Source of the DNA: Allobosea sp. BK604
GTDB taxonomy: Bacteria; Pseudomonadota; Alphaproteobacteria; Rhizobiales; Beijerinckiaceae
Length of the DNA stretch: 64,000 nt
Assembly (NCBI RefSeq): GCF_004341515.1
Contig: NZ_SLZF01000011.1
Location: 62,001 to 126,000 of the forward strand
Direction: 5' to 3'
The notes below the pieces were generated by a model. The model was given only the letters and a program-made list of their open reading frames with translations. It did no database searches and had not been told where the DNA came from. Within the stretch, counting starts at the first letter, position 1. Every line of letters begins with the position of its first letter. A program made the position numbers and the translations under genes. Shown piece after piece: positions 58,411 to 64,000 of this stretch.

Positions 58411-59232
58411 TTGGCGGCCGCTGAACTGCCGTTCGAGGATGAGGCGCGGCCGGAGCGCGGCGAGGGCGAACCTGCGCTCGTCGTCGATGTCGACGGCTAT
58501 GAGGGCCCGCTCGACCTGCTGCTCGATCTCGCCCGGCGGCAGAAGGTCGACCTGCACCGAATCTCGATCCTGGCCCTGGCCGAGCAATATCTCGTCTTCG
58601 TCGAGCAGGCGCGGGCGCTCAGGCTGGAGCTTGCCGCCGACTACCTCGTGATGGCGGCCTGGCTCGCCTATCTGAAATCGCGCCTGCTGCTGCCGGAGCC
58701 GCCCAAGGGCGAGGAGCCGAGCGCGGCCGATCTCGCGACCGCCCTGGCGCTCAGGTTGCGGCGGCTGGAGCAGATCCGCGAGGCGGCGCGCCGGCTCGCC
58801 TCGCGCGAACGGCTGGGACAGGACGTCTTCGCCCGTGGCGAGCCGGAGGCGATCGTCGCCGGCGCAAGGCCGGTCTGGGAGGCGGAGCTCTACGATCTCC
58901 TCTCGGCCTATGCACAGCAGCGCCAGCGGCGCGTGCAGAGCCATATCTCCGTCGGCCATCGCGTCGTCTGGTCGCTGGCCGAGGCGCGCGAGGCGCTGCA
59001 GCGGCTGGTCGGCGCGGCAAGCGACTGGATGGAGATCGAGCCCTATCTCGCCCGTTATGTGATCGGCCGGGGGGCGCCGGTACAGGCGATGCGCGCCACG
59101 GTTCGGGCCTCGGCGCTCTCGGCCATGCTGGAAATGGTCAGGGAAGGGGTGCTTGATCTGCGCCAGGACGGCGCCTTCGCTCCGCTCTATATCCGCCGCC
59201 GTTCGGCGCGCCCGCCGACCCTGCCTCTGTGA
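58411..59232 (+). CDS. scpA: Segregation and condensation protein A
   Basis: The 273-residue kleisin subunit of the SMC-ScpAB condensin. The N-terminal SMC-binding region is VDVDGYEGPLDLLLDLARRQKVDLHRISILALAEQYLVFV, followed by AADYLVMAAWLAYLKSRLLLPEP; the C-terminal winged helix includes LSAMLEMVREGVLDLRQDGAFAPLYIRRR. The start is TTG with GGGGGCGGG upstream; no other suitable start precedes the conserved region. scpB follows 12 bp later. Confidence 0.94.
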   Translation: MAAAELPFEDEARPERGEGEPALVVDVDGYEGPLDLLLDLARRQKVDLHRISILALAEQYLVFVEQARALRLELAADYLVMAAWLAYLKSRLLLPEPPKGEEPSAADLATALALRLRRLEQIREAARRLASRERLGQDVFARGEPEAIVAGARPVWEAELYDLLSAYAQQRQRRVQSHISVGHRVVWSLAEAREALQRLVGAASDWMEIEPYLARYVIGRGAPVQAMRATVRASALSAMLEMVREGVLDLRQDGAFAPLYIRRRSARPPTLPL

Positions 59233-59244
59233 TATGGAACCGGG

Positions 59245-59949
59245 ATGAAAGCGGCGGCGAAAGAGCGGATCGAGGAAGAGGATCACGGCGAGGCGGAAGC
59301 CTTCGCCCAGGCGACCCGCATCGTCGAGGCGCTGCTCTTCGCCTCTGCCGCGCCGCTTTCCGAAGAGGAGCTATCGCGCTCGGTGCCGGCAGGCATCTCG
59401 ACCTTGCAGGTGCTGACGCTGCTGACCGAGATCTACGCGTCGCGCGGGGTCAATCTGCGGCAGGTCGCGGGCAAATGGGCCTTTCGCACCGCGCCCGATC
59501 TCGCCTATCTGCTCGCGGCCGAAGCCGAGCAGCCGCGAAAGCTGTCGCGGGCCGCGCTCGAAGTGCTCGCCATCATCGCCTACCACCAGCCGGTGACGCG
59601 GGCCGAGATCGAGGAGATTCGCGGCGTCGCCACGGCCAAGGGCACGCTCGACATCCTGCTGGAGGCCGGTTGGGTCAGGCTGCGCGGGCGGCGGCGCTCG
59701 CCGGGCCGGCCGGTGACCTATGGCACGACGCCCGGCTTCCTCGACCATTTCGGCCTCGACCGCATCGACGACTTGCCGGGGCTGGACGAGCTGAAGGGCT
59801 CCGGCTTCATCGAGGGGCGGCTGTCGAAGGACCTCACCGTGCCCGTTCCCGACGATGGGCCCGACCTGCGTGAGGACGAGGATCCGCTCGGCGATCTCTT
59901 CACGCCGCTTGACGACGGCGAGGGCGGGCCCCACACGGCGGAAGAATGA
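59245..59949 (+). CDS. scpB: Segregation and condensation protein B
   Basis: The 234-residue partner of ScpA. The two winged-helix domains are visible: RIVEALLFASAAPLSEEELSRSVPAG...VLTLLTEIYASRGVNLRQVAGKWAFRTAPDLAYLL and LSRAALEVLAIIAYHQPVTRAEIEEIRGVATAKGTLDILLEAGWVRLRGRRRSPGRPVTYGTTPGFLDHFGLDRIDDLPGLDELK. An acidic disordered tail of about 35 residues follows. In most relatives tatA comes next; here an ABC ATPase gene intervenes. Confidence 0.95.
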   Translation: MKAAAKERIEEEDHGEAEAFAQATRIVEALLFASAAPLSEEELSRSVPAGISTLQVLTLLTEIYASRGVNLRQVAGKWAFRTAPDLAYLLAAEAEQPRKLSRAALEVLAIIAYHQPVTRAEIEEIRGVATAKGTLDILLEAGWVRLRGRRRSPGRPVTYGTTPGFLDHFGLDRIDDLPGLDELKGSGFIEGRLSKDLTVPVPDDGPDLREDEDPLGDLFTPLDDGEGGPHTAEE

Positions 59950-59966
59950 CGGTTCCGGAGTGAGTT

Positions 59967-61079
59967 TTGGCTCGTAGCGAGAGCGTGGCGCGGTGGTTGA
60001 GCTGGGGCAGGCGGGGGACGGCGGGCGCCGCGATCCCGATGGCGCTCGGCTTCGAGGGCGTGACGCAGCGCTTCGGCGATGTGACGGCGCTGGAGGATGT
60101 CTCGCTCGCGATCGAGCCGGGCGAGATCGTCGCGCTAGTCGGACAGTCCGGCTGCGGCAAGACGACGCTGCTGCGGCTCGCTGCAGGGGTCGAGCGGCCG
60201 AGCGCCGGCAAGGTGCTGCTCGAGGGCAGGGAGGTTTCCGCCTCCGACGCTTTCGTCGAGCCGGAGCAGCGCGGGGTCGGGCTGGTCTTCCAGGACTACG
60301 CGCTCTTCCCGCATCTGACCGTGCGCGAGAATGTCCGCTTCGGGCTGCGGGGCTATGACGCAGCGTCCGCCGATGCGACCGCGCTGCGCGCCATAGCCCG
60401 CGTCGGCCTCGCCGATCTGGCCGAGGCTTATCCCCATATGCTTTCGGGCGGCGAGCAGCAGCGCGTCGCCCTGGCGCGCGCCATCGCGCCGCGGCCCGGC
60501 GTGCTGCTGATGGACGAGCCATTCTCCAATCTCGACCGGCGCCTGCGCGATGTCGTGCGCGATGAGACCGCCGCGCTGCTAGAGGAAACCGGCGCGACCT
60601 CGATCATCGTGACGCATGATCCCGAGGACGCAATGCGCATCGCCGACCGGATCGTGCTGATGCGCGCCGGCCGAATCGTCCAGATCGGCACGGGCGAGGA
60701 GCTCTACCGCAAGCCGATCAGCCTCTTTGCCGCCCGATTCTTCTGCGACTTTAGCGAGATAGCCGGCACGGTCAGGCGCGGGGCGGTCGACACGCCGGTT
60801 GGCATGTTCCCGGCTCCTGGATTAAACGACGGCTCGGAGGCCGTCGTTTGCGTCAGGCCGCATGTGATCAGGCTGGTGCCGAAAGGCTACTGCCTGCCGG
60901 CGCGGGTCGTGACGCGGCGCTTCCTCGGCGAAGTCGACCATGTGCTGCTCGCGGTCGCGGGGCTGGACAAGCCGCTCGCCGCGCGGGTCTCGCTTCCCGG
61001 CTCGATCCGGGAAGGCGAGGAGGTTGGTATCGACATTACGACTGATGAAGTTCTTGTGTTCCCCGCAGGGGACACATAG
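59967..61079 (+). CDS. Orphan ABC transporter ATP-binding protein (FbpC/PotA-like)
   Basis: A protein of up to 370 residues. The ATPase domain has Walker A GQSGCGKTT, Q-loop GLVFQDYALFPHLTVRENV, signature LSGGEQQRVALARAI, Walker B VLLMDEPFSNLD and H-loop TSIIVTHDPEDAM. A C-terminal TOBE-like regulatory domain follows (VRPHVIRLVPKGYCLPARVVTRRFLGEVDHVLLAV). This is the iron/polyamine/sulfate importer class. No permease or binding-protein gene is adjacent, so its partner is unknown. The start is unclear: TTG at 59967 has GGAG 6 bp upstream, while an ATG at 60039 starts the conserved domain directly. Confidence 0.88.
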   Translation: MARSESVARWLSWGRRGTAGAAIPMALGFEGVTQRFGDVTALEDVSLAIEPGEIVALVGQSGCGKTTLLRLAAGVERPSAGKVLLEGREVSASDAFVEPEQRGVGLVFQDYALFPHLTVRENVRFGLRGYDAASADATALRAIARVGLADLAEAYPHMLSGGEQQRVALARAIAPRPGVLLMDEPFSNLDRRLRDVVRDETAALLEETGATSIIVTHDPEDAMRIADRIVLMRAGRIVQIGTGEELYRKPISLFAARFFCDFSEIAGTVRRGAVDTPVGMFPAPGLNDGSEAVVCVRPHVIRLVPKGYCLPARVVTRRFLGEVDHVLLAVAGLDKPLAARVSLPGSIREGEEVGIDITTDEVLVFPAGDT

Positions 61080-61097
61080 GTTCCGCCACAAGCACTA

Positions 61098-61118
61098 GAC
61101 CTGCCCGAAAGGCAGGTC
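61098..61118 (+). other. Stem-loop upstream of tatA
   Basis: GACCTGCC, CGAAA loop, GGCAGGTC: a perfect 8-bp stem 27 bp before the tatA start. No T-tract follows, so it is not a standard terminator; it may stabilise or regulate the tat message. Confidence 0.6.
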
Positions 61119-61145
61119 ACAGGGGATTTTCGGAGGAGTTTCGCC

Positions 61146-61388
61146 ATGGGTGGCGTAAGCATCTGGCACTGGATCGTCGTCGGCGTCATCGTGATGCTGC
61201 TGTTCGGGCGCGGCAAAGTGTCCGAGCTGATGGGCGACGTGGCCAAGGGCATCAAGTCGTTCAAGAAGGGCATGGCCGAGGATGAGCCGGCTCCGGCACC
61301 GCCGGCCGCGACTCCGGCCGACCCGAAGATCATCGACCATGCCCAGACCGCGAATGCGGGCGCGGCCAAGGCCGAAACCAAGGCCTGA
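61146..61388 (+). CDS. tatA: Sec-independent protein translocase TatA
   Basis: The 80-residue pore-forming subunit of the twin-arginine translocase: one short membrane helix (IWHWIVVGVIVMLLFG), the FGRGK hinge, an amphipathic helix (VSELMGDVAKGIKSFKKGM) and an Ala/Pro-rich tail. GGAGG lies just upstream of the ATG. Several proteins in this window carry Tat-like signals (56186, 32401, 27357) and are potential substrates. Confidence 0.95.
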   Translation: MGGVSIWHWIVVGVIVMLLFGRGKVSELMGDVAKGIKSFKKGMAEDEPAPAPPAATPADPKIIDHAQTANAGAAKAETKA

Positions 61389-61393
61389 GGGCA

Positions 61394-61412
61394 GGCCGCC
61401 CATCGGGCGGCC
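61394..61412 (+). other. Stem-loop between tatA and tatB
   Basis: GGCCGCCC, ATC, GGGCGGCC: perfect 8-bp stem 5 bp after the tatA stop. It could favour TatA over TatB, which is needed in smaller amount, by protecting the upstream message. Confidence 0.6.
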
Positions 61413-61436
61413 CACGGATAGTAGGACCGGCCGTCG

Positions 61437-61958
61437 ATGTTCGACATCGCTTGGAGCGAACTGATCCTGATCGGCGCGGTCGCGCTTGTCGCAATTCCGC
61501 CCAAGGACCTGCCTGGGGCGATGCGGACGTTTGGCCAGACGGTGGGCAAGATCCGCCGCATGGCCGGAGAGTTCCAGAGCCAGTTCAACGACGCCATGCG
61601 CGAGGCCGAGCTCCACGATCTGAAGAAGCAGGTCGAGGAGGTCGGCGGTTCCGTGCAGAGCGCGATGAACCCGGATTTCAAGCCGATCGACCAGATCAAT
61701 GATTTCGGCGCGCCGAAACCGGCGCAAGACGATCCGGCTGAGAATGACGAGGCCGCACGCAGGGAGGCCGAGGCCAAGCTCGCGGCGCTGCCCGGGCCCG
61801 AGCCGCTGCCTGAGATCGTGATCGATCCGGCGCCGGTGGCCGAGCCCGCCCCGGAACCTGAGCCAGAGCCCGAGGTCAAGCCGAAGGCGCCGCGCAAACG
61901 GACCGCGAAAGCCAAGGCAGCGGAAGTCACCGAGCCCGGCGAAGGGAGCCCGGCGTGA
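61437..61958 (+). CDS. tatB: Sec-independent protein translocase TatB
   Basis: A 173-residue TatB: MFDIAWSELILIGAVALVAIPPKDLPGAMRTFGQTVGKIRRMAGEFQSQFNDAMREAELHDLKKQVEE shows the membrane helix, the Glu after the second residue group (SELIL) and the amphipathic helix. The C-terminal half is an acidic/Pro-rich then Lys-rich tail. It forms the substrate receptor with TatC. Its stop overlaps the GTG start of tatC by four bases. Confidence 0.95.
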   Translation: MFDIAWSELILIGAVALVAIPPKDLPGAMRTFGQTVGKIRRMAGEFQSQFNDAMREAELHDLKKQVEEVGGSVQSAMNPDFKPIDQINDFGAPKPAQDDPAENDEAARREAEAKLAALPGPEPLPEIVIDPAPVAEPAPEPEPEPEVKPKAPRKRTAKAKAAEVTEPGEGSPA

Positions 61959-62773
61959 GCGTCAGCACCAATCTCCGCGACGGCGAAGACGAGATCGAGG
62001 CCTCGCGTGCGCCGCTGATCGAGCATCTGATCGAGCTCAGGGGCAGGCTGATCAAGTCGCTGATCGCCTTCCTGATCATGTTCTTCATCTGCTTCGCGTT
62101 CTCGACGCAGATCTACAATCTCCTAGTGCTGCCCTATGTCTGGGCGGCGGGCACTGGCGCCAATGCGCAGCTGATCTATACCGGCCCGCTCGAGCTGCTC
62201 TTCACCCATATCAAGGTGGCGGCCTTCGGCGCCGGCTTCTTCGCCTTTCCGGTGATCGCGACGCAGGTCTACAAGTTCGTCGCGCCCGGCCTCTACAAGA
62301 ACGAGAAGCAGGCTTTTGCACCCTATCTGGTGGCGACGCCGGTCTTCTTCCTGCTCGGCGCGCTCCTGGTCTTCTTCTTCGCCATGCCGGTGCTGATGAA
62401 GTTCTCGCTCGGCATGCAGCAGGCGGCGAGCGAGGGGCAAGCGGGCATCGCGCTCCTGCCCAAGGTCAGCGAATACCTGTCGCTGATCATGACGCTGATC
62501 TTCGCCTTCGGCGTCGCCTTCCAGCTTCCAGTCGTGCTCACGCTGCTCGGCCAGGCCGGCATCATCGATGCGACCTTCCTGAAGGAGAAGCGGCGCTATG
62601 CGATCGTCTTCGTCTTTGTGGTCGCCGCGGTATTGACGCCGCCGGACGTGATCTCCCAGCTGATGCTCGCCGTGCCGATGTTGCTGCTCTACGAGCTCTC
62701 GATCTTCTCGGTGCGCCGGGTCGAGACCAAGCGCGCGGCTGCGAAAGCGGCCGAGGACGCAGCGGAGTCCTGA
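61955..62773 (+). CDS. tatC: Sec-independent protein translocase TatC
   Basis: A 272-residue protein with six transmembrane helices and the TatC signatures: APLIEHLIELRGRLIKSLIAFLIMFFICFAFS at the start (HLIELRGR), ELLFTHIKVAAFGAGFFAFPVIATQVYKFVAPGLYKNEKQAFAPYL, and LPVVLTLLGQAGIIDATFLKEKRRYAIVFVFVVAAVLTPPDVISQLMLAVPMLLLYELSIF. It recognises the twin-arginine signal. GTG start coupled to tatB (GTGA). The GIY-YIG cassette begins 12 bp after its stop. Confidence 0.96.
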   Translation: MSVSTNLRDGEDEIEASRAPLIEHLIELRGRLIKSLIAFLIMFFICFAFSTQIYNLLVLPYVWAAGTGANAQLIYTGPLELLFTHIKVAAFGAGFFAFPVIATQVYKFVAPGLYKNEKQAFAPYLVATPVFFLLGALLVFFFAMPVLMKFSLGMQQAASEGQAGIALLPKVSEYLSLIMTLIFAFGVAFQLPVVLTLLGQAGIIDATFLKEKRRYAIVFVFVVAAVLTPPDVISQLMLAVPMLLLYELSIFSVRRVETKRAAAKAAEDAAES

Positions 62774-62784
62774 CTCCGGTAAAG

Positions 62785-62834
62785 CGTCATCCCGGACAAG
62801 CCGCGGAGCGGCGCAGCTCCCGGATCCATCCTAG
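62785..62834 (+). repeat. Left 50-bp inverted repeat of the GIY-YIG cassette
   Basis: Starts CGTCATCCCGGACAAGCCGC and ends GATCCATCCTAG; differs from the complement of 63241-63290 at three positions only. Confidence 0.85.
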
Positions 62835-62892
62835 GGTGCTGCGCTCGTTGATGGATTCCAGCGCCCCGCTTGGCCGAAGGCGTGGAGGCGCG

Positions 62893-63177
62893 ATGTGGGT
62901 CTACATCATGGCGAGCGGTTGGAATGGAACGCTCTATACGGGTGTAACCAACAGTCTCTCGCGGCGGGTTGGAGAGCATCGAGATGGCTGCGGCTCCGAG
63001 TTCGTCAGGAAATACGGCGTCATTCATCTCGTTTATGCCGAGCACTTCGACCGGGCAGATGAGGCAATTAATCACGAGAAGCGCGTGAAGCGTTGGCGGC
63101 GGGAGCGAAAGATCGCCCTCATTGAACAGGCCAACCCCACCTGGCGCGATCTCTATGACACAATCCATCTCGATTGA
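62893..63177 (+). CDS. GIY-YIG nuclease superfamily protein
   Basis: A 94-residue single-domain GIY-YIG protein of the UPF0213/YhbQ-like group: WVYIMASGWNGTLYTGVTNSLSRRVGEHRDG, in which the two halves are WVYIM and LYTGVT with the catalytic Tyr residues and Arg (SRRVGEH), then FVRKYGVIHLVYAEHFDRADEAINHEKRVKRWRRERKIALIE with the conserved Glu (NHEKRVK). GGAGG is 4 bp before the ATG at 62893. It lies inside a cassette bounded by 50-bp inverted repeats, suggesting it acts on, or moves with, those repeats. Confidence 0.9.
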   Translation: MWVYIMASGWNGTLYTGVTNSLSRRVGEHRDGCGSEFVRKYGVIHLVYAEHFDRADEAINHEKRVKRWRRERKIALIEQANPTWRDLYDTIHLD

Positions 63178-63186
63178 CCTCCGTCG

Positions 63187-63290
63187 TCATCCTGGCCGGA
63201 GCGAAGCGTAGTGCCGGGATCCATCGTAGAGCGCGGCTCTCTACGATGGATCCCGGAGCTGCGCCGCTTCGCGGCTTGTCCGGGATGACG
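63187..63290. repeat. Palindromic unit at the right end of the GIY-YIG cassette
   Basis: CGTCATCCTGG...GGGATCCATCGTAGAG on the left mirrors CTCTACGATGGATCCC...GGGATGACG on the right, around a short centre. The distal 50 bp is the inverted partner of the left repeat at 62785. It also occupies the serS upstream region. Confidence 0.8.
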
Positions 63291-63407
63291 GCGGAGGGCG
63301 ATGGAGAGGGAAGAAGCATATATTCGTGCCGTTCCCCCGGATGACGGGGGAGTTTTGCTGCGCTACAGGATCAGCCGTCTTTTCCGCAGCGACGACATGG
63401 CCTGACG

Positions 63408-64000
63408 ATGTACGACATCAAATGGATTCGCGAGAACGCCGAGGCGTTCGATACCGGCTTGAAGCGGCGTGGGCTGGAGCCGCTCTCGGCCTCGCTGCTC
63501 GCGCTCGACGACGTCAGACGCTCCGCCATCGCCAAGGCCCAGGCCTCACAGGAGCGCCGCAATGCGCTCTCCAAGGAAATCGGCAAGGCGATGGGCCAGA
63601 AGGATCTCGCCAAGGCCGAGGAGCTGAAGGCCGAGGTCGCTGCACTGAAGGATTCGCAGCCGGGCCTCGAAGCCGAGGAGAAGGCGGCTGTCGCCAAGCT
63701 CGAAGGGCAGCTCGCGGCGATCCCGAACATTCCCAATCTCGATGTGCCTGATGGTGCGGATGAGAATGGCAATGTCGAGTATCGCCGGCATGGCGAGCAA
63801 CCCGAGAAGCAGGGCGGGCGGCTGTTCGGCTTCAACCGGCTCCATGAGCATTTCGAGCTCGGCGAGGCGCTGGGCCAGATGGATTTCGAGACGGCGGCCA
63901 AGCTCTCCGGTTCGCGCTTCGTCGTGCTCGACGGCCAGCTGGCGCGGCTCAACCGCGCGATCGGCCAGTTCATGCTCGACGTTCATGTCGAGGAGCACGG
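63408..64000 (+). CDS. serS: Seryl-tRNA synthetase (partial, 3' end beyond window)
   Basis: The first 197 codons of seryl-tRNA synthetase are present. It starts MYDIKWIRENAEAFDTGLKRRGLEPLSASLLALDDVRRSAIAKAQASQERRNALSKEIGKAM, the beginning of the long antiparallel coiled-coil arm that grips tRNA-Ser, and continues through IPNIPNLDVPDGADENGNVEYRRHGE and the start of the class II core (HFELGEALGQMDFETAAKLSGSRFVVLDGQLARLNRAIGQFMLDVHVEEHG). The catalytic motifs 2 and 3 lie beyond the edge. It follows tatABC as in most Alphaproteobacteria, apart from the inserted GIY-YIG cassette. Confidence 0.95.
   Translation, partial: MYDIKWIRENAEAFDTGLKRRGLEPLSASLLALDDVRRSAIAKAQASQERRNALSKEIGKAMGQKDLAKAEELKAEVAALKDSQPGLEAEEKAAVAKLEGQLAAIPNIPNLDVPDGADENGNVEYRRHGEQPEKQGGRLFGFNRLHEHFELGEALGQMDFETAAKLSGSRFVVLDGQLARLNRAIGQFMLDVHVEEH

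Larger units (their letters stand above)
62785..63290. mobile_element. GIY-YIG cassette bounded by 50-bp inverted repeats
   Basis: The first 50 bp (62785-62834, starting CGTCATCCCGGACAAGCCGC) and the last 50 bp (63241-63290) are inverted copies identical at 47 positions. Between them lies one gene, a GIY-YIG nuclease. The right end is a full palindromic unit (about 63187-63290) containing GGATCCATCGTAGAG and its inverse; the left unit is partly decayed on its inner side. The cassette separates tatC from serS, adjacent in many relatives. No target-site duplication is evident. It looks like a repeat-plus-nuclease mobile unit comparable in logic to REP/RAYT elements (inference). Confidence 0.6.

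Noticed and set aside
62773..62800. Target-site duplication flanking the GIY-YIG cassette
   Set aside because: Bases outside 62785 and 63290 (GTAAAG and GCGGAG) do not form a convincing direct repeat, so transposition mechanism is left open.
1..64000. CRISPR arrays, tRNA and rRNA genes, insertion sequences, prophage genes
   Set aside because: No regularly spaced repeats, no tRNA-like cloverleaf, no transposase, integrase or phage structural genes were recognised on reading; small tRNAs could be missed without a covariance search.

Overview
The window is GC-rich, densely coded chromosomal DNA of an alphaproteobacterium of the order Hyphomicrobiales (Rhizobiales), probably near Bosea. This rests on gene content and order: EipB (DUF1849), DUF3572 next to a zinc-ribbon DNA polymerase IV, DivK-PleD, a phasin beside clpS-clpA, and the run erpA / dgt-argS-SPOR-nagZ-scpA-scpB-tatABC-serS. 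Short palindromic intergenic repeats of the kind common in this order fit as well. The genus is inference from memory. I saw no rRNA, tRNA, CRISPR array, phage or insertion sequence. About 70 protein genes are supported, and serS is cut by the right edge.

Layout. 1-4.2 kb: small regulator/enzyme pairs (GST with HxlR, LysR with two NTF2-fold proteins) and panC. 4.3-12.5 kb: a VWA protein coupled to a membrane J-domain protein, a SPOR-tailed D,D-carboxypeptidase, phasin, LysE, clpS-clpA. 12.6-15.2 kb: a TetR regulator whose operator is repeated before a small membrane protein, then azlC-azlD. 15.3-16.7 kb: an ECF41-type sigma factor with its carboxymuconolactone-decarboxylase partner and a matching promoter. 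16.7-25.2 kb: HIT, a tightly overlapped DUF482/GDPD/RidA operon, EipB, dinB, divK-pleD. 25.2-32 kb: an FkbM methyltransferase remnant, small secreted proteins, rpmG, a Nudix hydrolase, DUF983, rnr, and an unannotated 25-codon ORF with an extremely strong Shine-Dalgarno sequence. 32.3-38.3 kb: urtABCDE urea importer under a sigma-54 promoter. 38.4-40.4 kb: acdR-acdS (ACC deaminase). 40.4-48.3 kb: DUF2000/AraC, a 6-phosphogluconate dehydrogenase-gluconokinase-UxaA sugar-acid cluster, an aminotransferase, Sir2, and a double cold-shock protein. 48.5-50.6 kb: HPP protein, then a second TetR/operator pair driving an SDR protein whose catalytic Lys is Asn. 50.7-64 kb: housekeeping genes interrupted by an orphan TRAP binding protein, an orphan ABC ATPase and a GIY-YIG nuclease cassette bounded by near-identical 50-bp inverted repeats.

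Functional themes. Nitrogen scavenging is represented by urea uptake and by ACC deaminase, which releases ammonia and lowers plant ethylene, suggesting a soil or plant-associated life. Envelope and division functions are spread through the window (DacA-like enzyme, NagZ, SPOR protein, EipB, ScpAB, Tat, DivK/PleD). Four local circuits can be read from the DNA alone: the two TetR operator pairs, the ECF41 promoter and the sigma-54 urt promoter. The least explained elements are the 25-codon ORF before rnr, the GIY-YIG/inverted-repeat cassette, and an intergenic repeat whose three copies all abut stop codons.
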